This document shows positions 46,201 through 55,371 of a stretch of DNA of 64,000 bases, in pieces; the stretch's first letter is position 1; the number at the start of each line of letters is the position of its first letter. Both the position numbers and the translations under genes were made by a program. The notes under the pieces were generated by a model. It did no database searches and was not told where the DNA came from. It saw only the letters and a program-made list of their open reading frames with translations. The DNA comes from Paroceanicella profunda (lineage in GTDB: Bacteria; Pseudomonadota; Alphaproteobacteria; Rhodobacterales; Rhodobacteraceae), in NCBI RefSeq assembly GCF_005887635.2, contig NZ_CP040818.1:1890501-1954500 (forward strand). Direction: 5' to 3'.

Positions 46201-48216
46201 GGCGGCCAGGGCGACGACACCCTGCAGGGCAACGACGGCGACGACATCCTGGTGGGGGGCGCGGGGCAGGACCGGCTCTTCGGCGGCGATGGCCGGGACA
46301 TCCTCTCCGGCGGCGCGGGCGACGACATGCTGCACGGCGGTGCGGGAGACGACAGGCTCGACGGCGGCCGGGGGGACGACGCGCTGACCGGCGGCACCGG
46401 CCGCGACACGCTGGACGGCGGCGAGGGCGATGACGTGCTCACCGGCGCGGAGGGCGGCGACCGGTTCGTCTTCGCCACCGACATCGCCGAACTGGCCGAC
46501 GGCAGCCGGGTGCGGCTGGACGCGCCCATCGGCTTCGGCCGCGACACGATCACCGATTTCGACGTGCTGGAGGACGTGATCGACCTGACGCGGATCGCCG
46601 ATCCCACGGGCTTCACGCTCACCCAGACCGCCCAGGGCGTGCGCATCGCCATCGGGGAGAGCGAGATCCTGCTGGAGGGTGTCACGCCGGGCGCGCTCTC
46701 GGCCGGGAACTTCGACTTCGGCGCCATCGACGCCGCGCGGGAGGTTCTGACGGGTGGCGCCGGCGCCGACCTGCTGATCGGCGACGGCTACCTGCCCTTC
46801 GTCGGCGGCAATCTGGTGCGGAACGGCGATTTCGGCACCGGTGACCTCTCGGACTGGACGGTGCTGAACCCCACCGGCGGCCGCGCGCCGGGGGTCGCCT
46901 CCGCGGAAGGGGCCGTGGCCCTGAACGCGGGCGGCGAAGGCAGGTACGGCGACGGGCTCTCGCAGCAGCTCGCCACCGCGCCCGGCGCCACCTATGACGT
47001 GACGGTGGTGCTCGGCCAGCGCGGCGGCGATGCCGGCGACCATACCGCCCTTGTCGAGATCCTCGACGCCACGGGCGCGGTGATCGCCAGCCGCAGCGCC
47101 GTGGTCTCACGCGGCGAGACGGAGGCGGTGACCTTCGGCTTCACCGCCACGGGCACGGCCACGGACATCCGTATCACCAATCCCACCTCCACCCGCAGCT
47201 CGGGCACCGACCTGCTGATCGACACCGTCTCGGTGGAACAGTCCGGCGCGCCGGCCGGGGATGACGTGATCTCGGGCGGGGACGGCCGCGACACCATCCA
47301 CGGCGACGGCGGCCGGCCGGAGCTGGTGCGCGAGAGCTTCAACTGGGAGGGGCTGAGCAGCGCGCAAGCCAAAAGCGGCGTGGTGCGCGACACCGGGTCG
47401 GTGGAGGTGACCTACACCGTCCTGTCCGCCGACGGGTTCACCTCGGCGATCTCCTCGAAGACGATCAACGTCGCGGGGATCGACGCAGGCTCCGACCGGG
47501 TGGACACGGCCCACAGCCTGGTCTCCGACAACGGCTCGAACGGCCACACCAGCGTCCGCGAATGGGCCTTCTCCGAACCGGTGTACAACGTGGCCTTCAA
47601 CATCACCGACATCGACCATGCCGACGAGGTCACCATCCGGGCCTTCGACGCCGGGGGCAACGCGATCCCGGTCCGGCTGACGGCCGGCAGCAAGGTGGCG
47701 CTGAGCGACACCGACGACGTCGCCGGCACTGACCATGCCGACGCGCGCAGCTCCGACCGGAGCGGGCTCGATGCCTCGGGCACCGTCACCGTCGGGATCA
47801 CCGGCCCGGTGGCCCGCGTCGTGGTCGAGCACGGCAATTCCGGCGGTTCGAACAGCGGCGTCTTCCACTCCGACATCCACTTCGATGCCCCCACCGGCAT
47901 CGACGCCGCCGGGGGGGACGACGTGATCTCCGGCGGGGCCGGAGCGGACCGGATGTTCGGCGAGGGGGGAGACGACACCTTCGTCTTCGCCGGCGCGGCC
48001 GAGGGCCAGGGCGACGTGCTCTTCGGCGGCAACGGCCCGGACATGCACACCGATCACGACGTGCTCGACCTGCGCGGCGCCGGCGCGGTGAGGATCCTGC
48101 AGGCCGAAGACGCCAGCGACTTCGGCGCCACCGCCGGCACCGTCACCTTCGCGGATGGCGGCACCCTGACCTTCGGTCAGATCGAGGCGGTCCTGGCCGA
48201 CGAGTTCCTGTTCTGA
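40273..48216 (+). CDS. Giant RTX calcium-binding secreted protein
   Basis: This 2647-aa protein is a predicted type I secretion substrate. Residues 1-440 form a helical, Ala/Val-rich region. Blocks of GGxGxDxxx calcium-binding nonapeptides follow near residues 447-500, 590-635, 715-800, 995-1105, 1190-1265, 1310-1390, 1913-2066 and the C-terminus. Residues about 1550-1910 repeat an SNGxFVV...QRFxxDG pattern, suggesting a beta-propeller or beta-sandwich. Residues about 2181-2321 ([14 protein letters not shown]) resemble a carbohydrate-binding jelly-roll, and 2350-2545 another beta domain. There is no signal peptide and no recognised catalytic site. The start at ATG 40273 has GGAG upstream. No HlyB/HlyD genes adjoin. 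Roles in adhesion or biofilm are inference. Confidence 0.93.
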   Translation: MSTTPSANGSTDGLDATPGQESIHGEVSLAPVLDGLGDFIDGSDDATGLQGALDDIRSSKDLLQAASSVLGFAGQVSDTASAVQDLTEGLEAALKVVVKLSSVFGSAFKAATDIISKGLDQVGDAAEKLEHRLENIVDTAGKLQLVIDEAIGVIEEVVEPNLIESIAQGDVLRATVRHLDDTIHVLETPKFEIVAPGQQQTPASIALRLEGAAGQLKSFAEAFEEGAAARGDLVARANAIPGQTVFGAVAGANRALGHTVEVINTAADVMDRVNDKVGFLLAPMEIVATVVRPIAPLLNAASFVFNAVVAPVLNPVLRATHIDRLLEPVADLFNSFTPNVAGVENFSGQLSALTGNLSDLADFDRITEGLSQEDKDALRSEAETAAADAAVDIARDGALAVANLAVDVVFDRFVETSLAQVQRATVSNVDREGNTYTGDVVLADAFGTTLTGGNGDDILVDDGRDMTLAGGAGSDVFIMDEGDDRVEGGAGDDYAVYADRVTEFRFLFGEGADGKVEITIVHLNPDDARSDQGTDTFVGVEHFHFDDLGLAELAIDEIIQLEGDEGVNFEDTQPNGTGAAPGVGENVDIVFGSTGDNDIRTGSGDDFIVTGGGRDTVRAGDGNDIVAISGDVAAIDIDGGAGRDVISAVGVDQDLRFDLGLVPDATQAASAPMTSYVDVTASYAVGDAALLRAGATMGAVSGARVEVTRRMAGFEDVLGGDGNDTIIGNDVENALFGNAGDDTIEGGGGGDVLNGGLGNDRLTGGAGDDILIGGSGDDTFFGLNGTDQISGGAGFDRLDISAQGNDQVIDLTGTGAVANVIEGVEGLTTGGGDDRVTLTDELDELVTGAGRDTVHMRGGDANGVQVDTGSGTDTLEVTLDNLATIDLGAGDDTAILMMAAGALDGAAISLSGGGGTDTFRAQTGVTGPPDGAADPDSATAPAISGVRLRMTGIEDTLIGTATDSAGHEAALSLEGFEKLRLSDLADRIDGRMNLSEIYGGGGDDVIDVSGNVTGKTSFSVGGQLFARLVDGGAGNDVLTTATLGSTLLIGGAGDDVLDATGLSDRAAFTPAFSGILDSYARFEGGEGLDGGAGDDLFRLGAAASGSLAISGGDGTDTMEFSASASGITVDLGAAIATADDGSFSIAALQKGANKVFFDMFFATTQSAVANAWDGGFGVENVVGSAFGDTLIGDSGDNVIDGAAGDDSLSGGAGDDVVSGGAGTDLLEGGAGDDVLLLGTGLDGLIGGTDTLDGGTSDADGDTASFTDGAALVGVSASLATGHADARVLGLRIAQMLDIENLVGTGLDDQLVGDDRANLLYANAGDDLVLGLGGDDTLVGGGGDDALFGGDGADTFAGGAGENTLSGGAGDDTFLLDGGVNVILGGAGQDALEVQTILVDQVVRTTAVNPETGEEITGTHTETARSRFELIEEDGTLTVVHLIDLLDGETGATAPTELGRAVIGADVEEIRIFEPDAEGNPVLLRSLDVGALLADTVTETPDGPLPLPVAGGVVPEPDTTRTFTPITLEEIAGANGAAVANTSAPPQTVALSNGDFLVIFPTRVSDATGVELKAQRFTADGDAVGGPMDLPMHAPGTFGRDLVGQFDVLLLEGDLLAVAAANQLNGVASREAALVTTNVFDLSGGGIVEVAGHRGVYAGASGAFSPSLSGTSIDTVRLNVVFSNGGSPATGAGFDGLGEGSFGPEDADGPGFTSPTRGFGTAIDSAQLSNGSTVEVFSAIALLDRTSAIRITDAQGSVVSSGSIGFGDAFPHDTTVTALANGNFVVTATTSRETNSTRARILDAQGKSLTGAFLVGDTSRNDKVVQAEIVALGDGGFIALYTRYGTVSGQRFSAEGARLGETFTVGVARNADTPASAALLEDGRIAVSFLGFASDGETPEIRTVILSDVRHHIEGDNGADEIAGTDRADHIEGKGGDDIIDAGAENDEIHGDDGDDLIVAGAGDDDARGGGGADRIIGGQGDDTLQGNDGDDILVGGAGQDRLFGGDGRDILSGGAGDDMLHGGAGDDRLDGGRGDDALTGGTGRDTLDGGEGDDVLTGAEGGDRFVFATDIAELADGSRVRLDAPIGFGRDTITDFDVLEDVIDLTRIADPTGFTLTQTAQGVRIAIGESEILLEGVTPGALSAGNFDFGAIDAAREVLTGGAGADLLIGDGYLPFVGGNLVRNGDFGTGDLSDWTVLNPTGGRAPGVASAEGAVALNAGGEGRYGDGLSQQLATAPGATYDVTVVLGQRGGDAGDHTALVEILDATGAVIASRSAVVSRGETEAVTFGFTATGTATDIRITNPTSTRSSGTDLLIDTVSVEQSGAPAGDDVISGGDGRDTIHGDGGRPELVRESFNWEGLSSAQAKSGVVRDTGSVEVTYTVLSADGFTSAISSKTINVAGIDAGSDRVDTAHSLVSDNGSNGHTSVREWAFSEPVYNVAFNITDIDHADEVTIRAFDAGGNAIPVRLTAGSKVALSDTDDVAGTDHADARSSDRSGLDASGTVTVGITGPVARVVVEHGNSGGSNSGVFHSDIHFDAPTGIDAAGGDDVISGGAGADRMFGEGGDDTFVFAGAAEGQGDVLFGGNGPDMHTDHDVLDLRGAGAVRILQAEDASDFGATAGTVTFADGGTLTFGQIEAVLADEFLF

Positions 48217-48371
48217 CGCCCGATCGCGCGACGGCCCGGCCGGCCGGGGGGCACCCGCCTTCCGGCCGGCGTCCGTTCGCCCGGCCTCCCGCTGAGGGCC
48301 GTGCTGCGCAGGAACGCCGTGGGGGAGCCGGGCCCGCCCGGACGCCGCGCCCCGCCATCGCGGGGAAGAAA

Positions 48372-48406
48372 GGCGGGGGGCCGGGCGCATGCGCCGGCCC
48401 CCCGCC
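48372..48406 (-). terminator. Strong hairpin after the aldehyde oxidoreductase operon
   Basis: GGCGGGGGGCCGG and CCGGCCCCCCGCC form a perfect 13-bp stem with a 9-nt loop GCGCATGCG, 5 bp beyond the stop codon. There is no U-tract. Position makes it the likely transcript end for the three-gene operon. Confidence 0.65.
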
Positions 48407-48411
48407 GCGTG

Positions 48412-50667
48412 TCAGAGGCCGAGGATGTCCTCGATGCGGATCGGGAAGCGGCGCACCCGCACCCCGGTGGCATGCCAGATCGCGTTGGCGATGGCGCCCA
48501 CGCTGCCGGTGATGCCGATCTCGCCCACGCCCTTGATGCCGAGGTCGTTCACGAAGGGGTCGTCCTCGTCGATCAGCAGGGCCTCCATGGCCGGCGTGTC
48601 GGCATTCACCGGCACGTGGTAGCCCGCGAGATCCGCGTTCACCAGCTTGCCGGAGCGCCGGTCGTGCAGCGCCTCCTCGTGCAGGGCGAAGGACAGGCCC
48701 CAGATCATCCCGCCGTAGAGCTGGCTGCGCGTGAGCCGGGGGTTGATGATCCGCCCGGCGGCGAAGGCGCCGACCATGCGACTCACCCGCACCTGGCCGA
48801 GCTCCGGGTCCACCTTCACCTCGGCGAACACCGCCCCGTGCGAGAACATCGCCCGGGCCTCGGCATTGGCCGGGTCGCGCGCGCCGGTGCCGGTGCCCTC
48901 CAGGGTGGTGAGCCCGGCGCGGGCCATGATGTCGGCATAGGCCTCGCTGCGGCTCTCGTCATCGTTGCGCACCAGGCGGCCGTCCCGGCCGGTGACCCCG
49001 GCGTTGCCCGCGCCGAAGAGCGGCGAGGCCGGGTCCGCGGTGGCGATGTCCGCGAGGCGGGCGAGCACGTCGCGCCCGGCGGCATGCAGGGCGCCGCCCG
49101 CGGTGGCGGTGTGGCCGGAGCCCCCGGCGATGCCGCCGCTCGGCAGGGTGGAGGAGCCGCTGTTGAACGTCACCTGGTCGATGTCGAGCCCCAGCCCGTC
49201 CGCCGCGAGCTGGGCGAGGACGGTCCAGGCGCCCTGGCCCATGTCCACGCCGGAGGTCTCGACCACCGCCGTGCCGTCGGCCCGCAGTTCCGCGCGCGCC
49301 TGCGCCTGGAACATCGGCGCGGGGAAGAGCGCGCTGCCCATGCCCCAGCCGACGAGCTGCCCGCCCGCGTCGCGCATCTGCCGCGGGGCCAGCGGCCGAC
49401 CGGCCCAGCCGAAGGCCTCGGCGCCGCGGGCATAGCAGGCACGCAGCGACTTGGCGGAGTAGGGCTTGCCGGAGATCGGGTCGGTCTCGGCGTAGTTGCG
49501 CAGGCGGAACTCCAGCGGGTCGATGCCACAGGCCGCCGCCGCCTCGTCGATCGCGCTTTCCAGCGCCGCGGACCCGGAGGCTTCCCCGGGTGCGCGCATC
49601 GGCCCCGGGGTGCCGATGTCCATCCGCATCGCGTCATGCCGCGCCAGGATCGCCGGGCTGGCATAGAGGTTGAGCGAGGCGTTCGCCGCCGGTTCGATGA
49701 AATCGTCGAAGGTGCTGGTGGCCGACACGGCATGGTGCTCCAGCGCGGTCAGCCGCCCCTCGTGGTCCATGCCCAGCCGGAGGGTCTGCCGGGTGGCGCC
49801 GCGATGGCCGACAGGCCCGTACATCTGCGCCCGGGTGAGCACCAGTTTCACCGGCCGGCCCAGCATCCGCGCCGCGAGGATGGCGAGCACCTGCGGCCCG
49901 GCCAGGATGGCCTTGGACCCGAAGCCGCCGCCCAGGAACGGGCTGCGCAGCAGCACGTTCTCCGGCGGAATGCCGAAGAAGGCGGCGAAGCCGGCCTGCG
50001 ACAGGGCGATGGCCTGGTTGGGCATGTCGATGGTCAGGTGATCGCCCTCCCATTGCGCCACGATGGCATGCGGCTCCATCGCGTTGTGGTACTGGCCGGG
50101 GGTTTCGTAACGGGCCTCCAGCACCTGGGCCGCGGCGGCGAACCCGGCTTCCGGATCACCGGTTTCCTGCCGGGCCGGGCCGCCGACACCGGCGGTGGCC
50201 GCCGGTTCGGGAAGGCCGTCCGCGAAGCCGACACGCGCCGGCTCGGCCTCGTAGCGCGGCGCGAGCAGGCGGGCGCCCTCGGTCGCGGCCTCCAGGGTTT
50301 CGGCCACCACCAGCGCGATCGGCTGGTTGGGGTAGCGCACCCGGTCGTTCTGCAGCGCGTCCATGCGGAAGCTGAACGGCCCGGGCTTCGAATCCGGGTC
50401 CTGGGCCAGCGGCGGCCGGTTGGCGGGGGTGATCACCTCCACCACGCCGGGATGGGCCTTCGCGGTTGCCACGTCGAGGAAACTCACCCGTCCGCGCGCG
50501 ATGCCGCTCACCGCCGTCACGGCGTGCAGCAGACCCTCGGGATGGGTGTCGGCGGCATAGGTGGCCGCGCCGGTGACCTTCAGGACGCCGTCGCGCCGGG
50601 TCATCGGCTGGCCGCTGTTGGACCCGTGCCGGACCTGGGAAGGGGCGAGGGTGAGGGGCTCAGTCAT
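48412..50667 (-). CDS. Xanthine dehydrogenase-family molybdopterin-binding subunit (PaoC-like)
   Basis: This 751-aa catalytic subunit binds the molybdenum-cytosine-dinucleotide cofactor and oxidises an aldehyde or N-heterocycle. Family landmarks are KVTGAATYAADTHPEGLLHA, SPFLGGGFGSK, GPMRAPGEASG, VETSGVDMGQGAWTV and the C-terminal KGVGEIGITGSVGAIANAI with the active-site Glu. The order 2Fe-2S, FAD, Mo and the Fe-S motif in the FAD subunit resemble E. coli PaoABC (periplasmic aldehyde oxidoreductase). No Tat signal is visible on the small subunit here. The start overlaps the FAD gene by 8 bp. Confidence 0.92.
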   Translation of the reverse strand: MTEPLTLAPSQVRHGSNSGQPMTRRDGVLKVTGAATYAADTHPEGLLHAVTAVSGIARGRVSFLDVATAKAHPGVVEVITPANRPPLAQDPDSKPGPFSFRMDALQNDRVRYPNQPIALVVAETLEAATEGARLLAPRYEAEPARVGFADGLPEPAATAGVGGPARQETGDPEAGFAAAAQVLEARYETPGQYHNAMEPHAIVAQWEGDHLTIDMPNQAIALSQAGFAAFFGIPPENVLLRSPFLGGGFGSKAILAGPQVLAILAARMLGRPVKLVLTRAQMYGPVGHRGATRQTLRLGMDHEGRLTALEHHAVSATSTFDDFIEPAANASLNLYASPAILARHDAMRMDIGTPGPMRAPGEASGSAALESAIDEAAAACGIDPLEFRLRNYAETDPISGKPYSAKSLRACYARGAEAFGWAGRPLAPRQMRDAGGQLVGWGMGSALFPAPMFQAQARAELRADGTAVVETSGVDMGQGAWTVLAQLAADGLGLDIDQVTFNSGSSTLPSGGIAGGSGHTATAGGALHAAGRDVLARLADIATADPASPLFGAGNAGVTGRDGRLVRNDDESRSEAYADIMARAGLTTLEGTGTGARDPANAEARAMFSHGAVFAEVKVDPELGQVRVSRMVGAFAAGRIINPRLTRSQLYGGMIWGLSFALHEEALHDRRSGKLVNADLAGYHVPVNADTPAMEALLIDEDDPFVNDLGIKGVGEIGITGSVGAIANAIWHATGVRVRRFPIRIEDILGL

Positions 50668-51718
50668 GGGCGAATTCTCCGGGTTCGGTCGCGAAGACGG
50701 AGCCGGGCAGGGCCGGCATCCGGGCCGGGGTGCCGGCGGCGGCGCGCAGCAGGGCCCGGGCCGCCACCCGCTTCGCGAGCGCGATCTTGAAGGCGTTGTC
50801 ACCCGAGGCGGCGGCCTCGGACAGGGCGGCTTCGGCGGCGCGTTCGAAGGTTGCGCGGTCGGGGCTGGCGCCTTCGAGCAGCGCCTCCGCCGCCCGGGCG
50901 CGCCACGGTTTCGCCGCAACCCCGCCGAGCGCCAGCCGCGCGGCGCGGATCCTGCCGTCACGGATCTGCAGCGCGGCGGCGGCGGAGACCAGCGCGAAGG
51001 CGAAGGAGGTGCGCTCGCGCAGCTTCAGGTAGCGCGTGTGGGCGCGGAAGCCGGTGGCGGCGGGCGGCAGCAGCAGCGCGGTCACCAGCTCGCCGGGTGC
51101 GAGCGCCGTTTCGCGCTCCGGCGTGGCGCCGGGCAGCAGGTGGAAGGCTTCCAGCGGCAGTTCGCGCGTGCCCTCGGGCCCGGCGATCTCCACCACCGCG
51201 TCCAGCGCCGCCAGCGGCACGCAGAAGTCCGACGGGTGGGTGGCGATGCACGACGGGCTCCAGCCGAGGATCGCATGGGTGCGGTTCTCGCCGCCCACCG
51301 CGTCGCAGCCGCTGCCCGGATGGCGCCGGTTGCAGGCGGCGTCGGTGTCGCCGAAATAGGCGCAGCGGGTGTGCTGCATCAGGTTTCCGCCCACCGTGGC
51401 CATGTTGCGCAGCTGCGGCGAGGCGCCGGAGAGCAGCGCCTCCGCCACCGCCGGGAAGGCGGCGGCGAACCCCGGGTCCCGGGCGAGATCGGCGTTGCGC
51501 ACCATGGCGCCGACCCGGTAGCCGCCGTCGGGCAGGGCCTCGATCCGGTCCAGCCCCGGCAGGCGGGTGATGTCGATCAGACGGTCCGGGCGGGCCGCGC
51601 CGACCTTCATCATGTCGAGCAGGTTGGTGCCGGCGGCGAGGAAGGCCGCGCCCGGGCCGGCAGCGGCAGCCACGGCCTCGGCCACCGAGGCCGGGCGGAT
51701 GTAATCGAAGCGATTCAT
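50660..51718 (-). CDS. FAD-binding subunit with extra [4Fe-4S] motif (PaoB-like)
   Basis: This 352-aa FAD subunit of a xanthine-oxidase-family enzyme carries electrons between the Fe-S clusters and the acceptor. FAD-binding sequences are FLAAGTNLLDMMK and NMATVGGNLMQHTRC. Immediately after comes CAYFGDTDAACNRRHPGSGC, a cysteine-rich insert like the [4Fe-4S] site characteristic of PaoB and absent from ordinary xanthine dehydrogenase. The C-terminal CO dehydrogenase flavoprotein domain begins near residue 240. Its ATG overlaps the stop of the 2Fe-2S gene (ATGA). Confidence 0.93.
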   Translation of the reverse strand: MNRFDYIRPASVAEAVAAAAGPGAAFLAAGTNLLDMMKVGAARPDRLIDITRLPGLDRIEALPDGGYRVGAMVRNADLARDPGFAAAFPAVAEALLSGASPQLRNMATVGGNLMQHTRCAYFGDTDAACNRRHPGSGCDAVGGENRTHAILGWSPSCIATHPSDFCVPLAALDAVVEIAGPEGTRELPLEAFHLLPGATPERETALAPGELVTALLLPPAATGFRAHTRYLKLRERTSFAFALVSAAAALQIRDGRIRAARLALGGVAAKPWRARAAEALLEGASPDRATFERAAEAALSEAAASGDNAFKIALAKRVAARALLRAAAGTPARMPALPGSVFATEPGEFAHD

Positions 51719-52215
51719 GCGGTTCTCCGTTCGGTTTCGTCCGCGTCGAGGAACTGGCGGGCGGTCTGCACCGCCTCGGCGATGCCGGCATAGGCGCCGC
51801 AGCGGCAGAGGTTGCCGCTCATGCCCTCGCGGATGCGCTCCGGGTCGTCCCCGGTCTCGTCCTCGCGCAGCAGGCCGACGGCGCTCATGATCTGCCCGGG
51901 GGTGCAGAAGCCGCACTGGAAGCCGTCATGCTCGATGAAGGCGGTCTGCACCGGGTCCAGCCGGCCGCCGGTGGCCAGCCCCTCGATGGTCAGGATCTCG
52001 GCGCCGTCATGGCTGACGGCCAGCGCGAGGCAGGAATTGATGCGGCGGCCGTCCACGAGTACGGTGCAGGCGCCGCACTGGCCGCGGTCGCAGCCTTTCT
52101 TGGTGCCGGTGAGGATGAGCCGCTCCCTGAGAAGGTCGAGCAGCGTCACGCGGGGGTCTTCGAGGTCGAGATCCTGACGGACCCCGTTGACCGTGAGGCT
52201 GATGGACAGAGTCAT
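51715..52215 (-). CDS. (2Fe-2S)-binding subunit (PaoA-like)
   Basis: This 166-aa small subunit holds two [2Fe-2S] clusters. The plant-ferredoxin-type site is CDRGQCGACTVLVDGRRINSC, and the second, four-helix site has GFQCGFCTPGQIM and NLCRCGAY. ATG 52215 follows a GGAG about 8 bp upstream, and an ATG four bases upstream is out of frame. No twin-arginine signal peptide is seen, so the complex is predicted cytoplasmic, unlike E. coli PaoABC. It is first in the operon and divergent from the TetR gene. Confidence 0.94.
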   Translation of the reverse strand: MTLSISLTVNGVRQDLDLEDPRVTLLDLLRERLILTGTKKGCDRGQCGACTVLVDGRRINSCLALAVSHDGAEILTIEGLATGGRLDPVQTAFIEHDGFQCGFCTPGQIMSAVGLLREDETGDDPERIREGMSGNLCRCGAYAGIAEAVQTARQFLDADETERRTA

Positions 52216-52353
52216 GCATGCTCCGATCGGTGTATGTATCAGGTGTGAATTGACGCCGGGAGAGGTTGCGCGACAGGGGCCGCGGGCGTTTTCCGTCGGG
52301 GCCGGAACGTGGAGTGCCCGGAAAAGGGGCTCGCACCGGCCGCGTAGGAAGCT

Positions 52354-52376
52354 TATACGGAGGTTGCCTCCGTTTA
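52354..52376. promoter_or_regulatory. TetR operator in the oxidoreductase/TetR divergent promoter
   Basis: TATACGGAGG and CCTCCGTTTA flank TTG, giving a 10-bp inverted repeat with a single mismatch (7 inner bp perfect). It lies between the 2Fe-2S gene start (52215) and the TetR start (52409), so one site could control both. Confidence 0.75.
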
Positions 52377-52408
52377 GCAAGGGCAAAAGAGAGGAGCCGG
52401 GAGGACGA

Positions 52409-53002
52409 ATGGGAGAAGGCGTGCAGAAGGCAGGCCGCAGGCCGCGGGCGGATTCGCTGCGCAACCGGGAGAAGCTGCTTCTCGCGGCCCGTGACGTGTT
52501 CAGCGCCGGCGGGCCGGAGGCGAGCCTGGAGGCCGTGGCGCGCCGCGCCGGGGTGGGCATCGGCACGCTCTACCGGCATTTTCCCACGCGCGAGGCGCTG
52601 TTCCAGGCGGTCTACCTGCGCGATGTCGACCAGCTCGTCGCGCTTGCGCAGCAGGCGGCGGACGGGCGGGACCCTGTCGAGGCCCTGCGCCAGTGGCTGC
52701 ACGCCTGCGTGGGGATGGTGGCCACGAAGAAGGGCATGCTCACAGCGCTCGCGCCCTCGGTGCAGGGCTCGGACCCGCTCTTCGCGGACACCTCACGCCG
52801 GTTGCGCGCCGCCGTGGGCTCGCTGATGGAGCGGGCGGTGGCGGCGGGGCGCATTCGCTCCGACCTCACCCCTGAGGACCTGATGCGCGCGATGATCGGC
52901 ATGTGCTACACCCGCGAGCAGCCGGGCTGGCAGACCACCGTTGTCCTGCTGCTCGACGTCTTCGTGGACGGGCTGCGCCTGCCTCCGGACCCCGCCGCCT
53001 GA
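52409..53002 (+). CDS. TetR/AcrR-family transcriptional regulator
   Basis: This 197-aa repressor has an N-terminal TetR DNA-binding domain (NREKLLLAARDVFSAGGPEASLEAVARRAGVGIGTLYRHFPTREALF pattern, residues about 18-64) and a C-terminal ligand domain like those of SbtR/TetR_C_49-type proteins. GGAGG lies 5 bp before the ATG. It is divergent from the PaoABC-like operon, so it probably represses it until an aldehyde or aromatic substrate binds. It converges with the Rieske oxygenase gene, whose end is 66 bp away. Confidence 0.92.
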   Translation: MGEGVQKAGRRPRADSLRNREKLLLAARDVFSAGGPEASLEAVARRAGVGIGTLYRHFPTREALFQAVYLRDVDQLVALAQQAADGRDPVEALRQWLHACVGMVATKKGMLTALAPSVQGSDPLFADTSRRLRAAVGSLMERAVAAGRIRSDLTPEDLMRAMIGMCYTREQPGWQTTVVLLLDVFVDGLRLPPDPAA

Positions 53003-53068
53003 GCCTGCCGCGCATGCGGCCCGCCGGCGTGGCGGTTCGGCACGGCCGCGGGCCTCCCGGCGGGCGCG

Positions 53069-54133
53069 TTACTCGGCCGCGACGACGATCGGCTCCGGCG
53101 GGGACAGCGCGTCCTCGCACATGCGGTCAAAGGCGATCACCGCGTATTCCTCGGCCCGCGACAGCGGCGCCTGCTGGAAGATCCCGGCGTTCATGTTGCG
53201 CTGCACGGCGGTGATGACCTCGAGATCCTCAGTGATGATCTCGGCGGACCAGTCCGCGGAGCGGCGGTTCTCGGCCTCGCGCTCGGGCGAGATGTCCTCG
53301 AAGAAATACCAGTTGATGTGCCGGATCCGCCCCGGGCCCAGCGGCTCCACCGTGGCGATGGAGGAGCCCCAGTCGTAGAGGTTCAGCATCAGGAAGGGAA
53401 ACCGGTAGAGATAGGTGCCCTGCGTGGCATCGGGGTTGCGCGCCGGCGCGTGCAGGTGGAAGAACTTGTCGCGGTCGTACACGTCGATCTGGTAGCGGTC
53501 GATGTCGAGGCTGGCGCAAAGGCCGGGGTGCATCGCCCGGCAATGGTAGCATTCCAGATAGTTCTCACCGTAGATCTTCCAGTCCACATCGACCACGCGC
53601 TCCTTCTTCGAGAAGAACTTCTGCTTCTCGAGCGGGAAGGGCGCGGCGAAATCGGCCACCGGGCCCAGCCATTCGGCCACGCTCGGGCCGCCGCGCGCGA
53701 TGCGCACCAGGACGAGCCCGCGCCATTCCTCGCAATCGGCCTGGATCAGCCCCCATTCGGCGGGGTCGAACACGGTTTCGGAGCCGAAGTTCACCGCGCG
53801 GTGCAGGCGCCCGTCCCTCAGGTAGCCCCAGCTGTGATAGGGGCAGGTGACGAGGCCGCCGCAATGGCCGCTCTCGCCGCGCACCAGCTCGGCGGCGCGG
53901 TGGCGGCAGACGTTGTGGAAGGCGCGCACCTGGCCGTCGTCGCCGCGCATCACGAAGATGTTGTGGCCCGCCAGGGTGCCGGTCACGTAATCGCCGGGCT
54001 CCGGCAGCCGGCCGGACCAGGTGAACAGCAGCCAGTTGGTCTCGAAGATCATCCGGCGCTCGGTGGCGAACCGGGCGGGGTCGTTGTAGGCGGTCGCGGG
54101 CAGCGACCAGGCGGCGTCATTCCCAAGCATCAT
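53069..54133 (-). CDS. Rieske-type aromatic ring-hydroxylating oxygenase alpha subunit
   Basis: This oxygenase component of about 354 aa has a Rieske [2Fe-2S] site (CRH and CPYH in VCRHRAAELVRG and TCPYHSWGY) and a mononuclear iron site (ENYLECYHCRAMHPGL). It resembles the carnitine/choline/glycine-betaine and related monooxygenase alpha subunits more than naphthalene dioxygenases. The substrate is unknown and no reductase gene is adjacent. The start is placed at ATG 54133 because GGAGCG lies 8 bp upstream. An ATG 11 codons earlier lacks one. The AT-richer 54134-54230 should hold its promoter. Confidence 0.88.
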   Translation of the reverse strand: MMLGNDAAWSLPATAYNDPARFATERRMIFETNWLLFTWSGRLPEPGDYVTGTLAGHNIFVMRGDDGQVRAFHNVCRHRAAELVRGESGHCGGLVTCPYHSWGYLRDGRLHRAVNFGSETVFDPAEWGLIQADCEEWRGLVLVRIARGGPSVAEWLGPVADFAAPFPLEKQKFFSKKERVVDVDWKIYGENYLECYHCRAMHPGLCASLDIDRYQIDVYDRDKFFHLHAPARNPDATQGTYLYRFPFLMLNLYDWGSSIATVEPLGPGRIRHINWYFFEDISPEREAENRRSADWSAEIITEDLEVITAVQRNMNAGIFQQAPLSRAEEYAVIAFDRMCEDALSPPEPIVVAAE

Positions 54134-54269
54134 GACCAGCGCTCCGAACAGACCGAACGAATTCACGCTATTCGAAACATGCCGCAGTGCAAGATGAAGT
54201 TTTCATGGCGCGAATATTGTGAAGCGGGGGCCTGTTGCGACGCGGTGGCGTATCCGGCACCCGACCCGC

Positions 54270-55160
54270 TCAGCGCAGGCCGGCGATGTAACCCGCGGTG
54301 AAGGCGCCGTAGCCCTGTTCGGTGACGCGCAGGTGGTTCCGCGCCAGGCGGTTGAACTCCGGCAGGCGGTGAAAGGGCACGCCGGGCCAGGCGTGATGCT
54401 CCGCGTGAAACGGCATGTTCCAGGCCAGCGCGCGCACCAGCCGCGAGGTGTAGGTGGTGCGGGTGTTCTCCAGCATGTTCGCCACGAAGGGGCAGCGCCC
54501 GTGCTCGGCCAGCAGGTAGAGCCGCAGCACCGGCTGGCCCAGCAGCGCCGGCACCGCCCAGACGGTGAGCGCCAGCGACGACCCGGCCCAGAGCGACATC
54601 CCGGCCACCAACGCGTAGCCGGCGAGCATGCCCTGCGCCTCGTGCCGGATGCGGGGCAGGGCGCGGGCCGGCACGAAACTGTCCGCGCAGCGCCCGGAGG
54701 CATTGCGCAGCAGCACGCGCGCCGCGCTTGCCCAGGCCGGCAGGCCGGAGACATGCAGGGCATAGCCGGCCGGGGTGACGGGCTTCGGCACCGCGAGCTC
54801 GGGGTCATTCTCCGGGTCCTGCGTGAAGCGGTGATGGGCGAAGTGGAAGCAGCGGAACCACTCGGGCGGCAGCGCGATCAGCCAGCCGCAGAGCCGCGCG
54901 ACGCCATCGTTCAGCCAGCGGCTGCGAAACGGGGTGCGGTGGGTGGTCTCGTGCAGCAGGGTGAACAGGAACACGATGAGCACCCCCTGCGGCAGCATCA
55001 GCAGCGGCCAGAACGGCACCCGCAGCCCGATGAGCACGCCCAGGCCGGCGATCGCCCCGGCATGCAGCGCCAGGTGGCGGAGGCCGGCCCGATCGGAGGT
55101 CTGCGTGAGGTGAGCGCGCTGCGCGGGGGTGAGCGTGGCAACGAGGGCGCGGTGATCCAT
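54270..55160 (-). CDS. Membrane fatty acid desaturase / hydroxylase
   Basis: This 296-aa membrane di-iron enzyme has the three histidine boxes HETTH, HFAHH and HAEHH, separated by two hydrophobic pairs. It would introduce a double bond or hydroxyl into an acyl chain or carotenoid-like lipid. GGAG precedes ATG 55160. It sits alone between the Rieske gene and purB on the same strand. A Rieske oxygenase beside a desaturase may mean shared electron donors, but that is speculation. Confidence 0.9.
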   Translation of the reverse strand: MDHRALVATLTPAQRAHLTQTSDRAGLRHLALHAGAIAGLGVLIGLRVPFWPLLMLPQGVLIVFLFTLLHETTHRTPFRSRWLNDGVARLCGWLIALPPEWFRCFHFAHHRFTQDPENDPELAVPKPVTPAGYALHVSGLPAWASAARVLLRNASGRCADSFVPARALPRIRHEAQGMLAGYALVAGMSLWAGSSLALTVWAVPALLGQPVLRLYLLAEHGRCPFVANMLENTRTTYTSRLVRALAWNMPFHAEHHAWPGVPFHRLPEFNRLARNHLRVTEQGYGAFTAGYIAGLR

Positions 55161-55306
55161 GTCTCTCCTTCCCGGGAAACGCAGGTGTCTCCGGCGCATC
55201 CTGTCAGCCCCGGCGCCATGTGTCGATCCAGCGGCGCGAGGCGGCCGGGCAGGAGGCGCGGCCGCGCGACGCCTGCCGGGGCGAGGGCTGCCGTCCGCAC
55301 GTGAAA

Positions 55307-55341
55307 ACGCCGGACGGGGGCATCGAGCCCCCGCCCGGCGT
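55307..55341 (-). terminator. Hairpin terminator after purB
   Basis: ACGCCGGACGGGGGC and GCCCCCGCCCGGCGT pair with one mismatch around ATCGA, 30 bp beyond the purB stop, the same spacing as after the ada-like gene. It is one of four hairpins with this core, and its arms closely match the copy at 2451-2485. Confidence 0.65.
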
Positions 55342-55371
55342 GTCACCGCTGCGCGGTTTCCGGCGCCCGGT

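Noticed and set aside
39910..47043. Very long minus-strand ORFs (over 1000 codons) opposite the RTX gene
   Set aside because: They mirror GGxGxD codons on the other strand, are rich in Arg/Ala/Gly/His without any domain, and have no start context.
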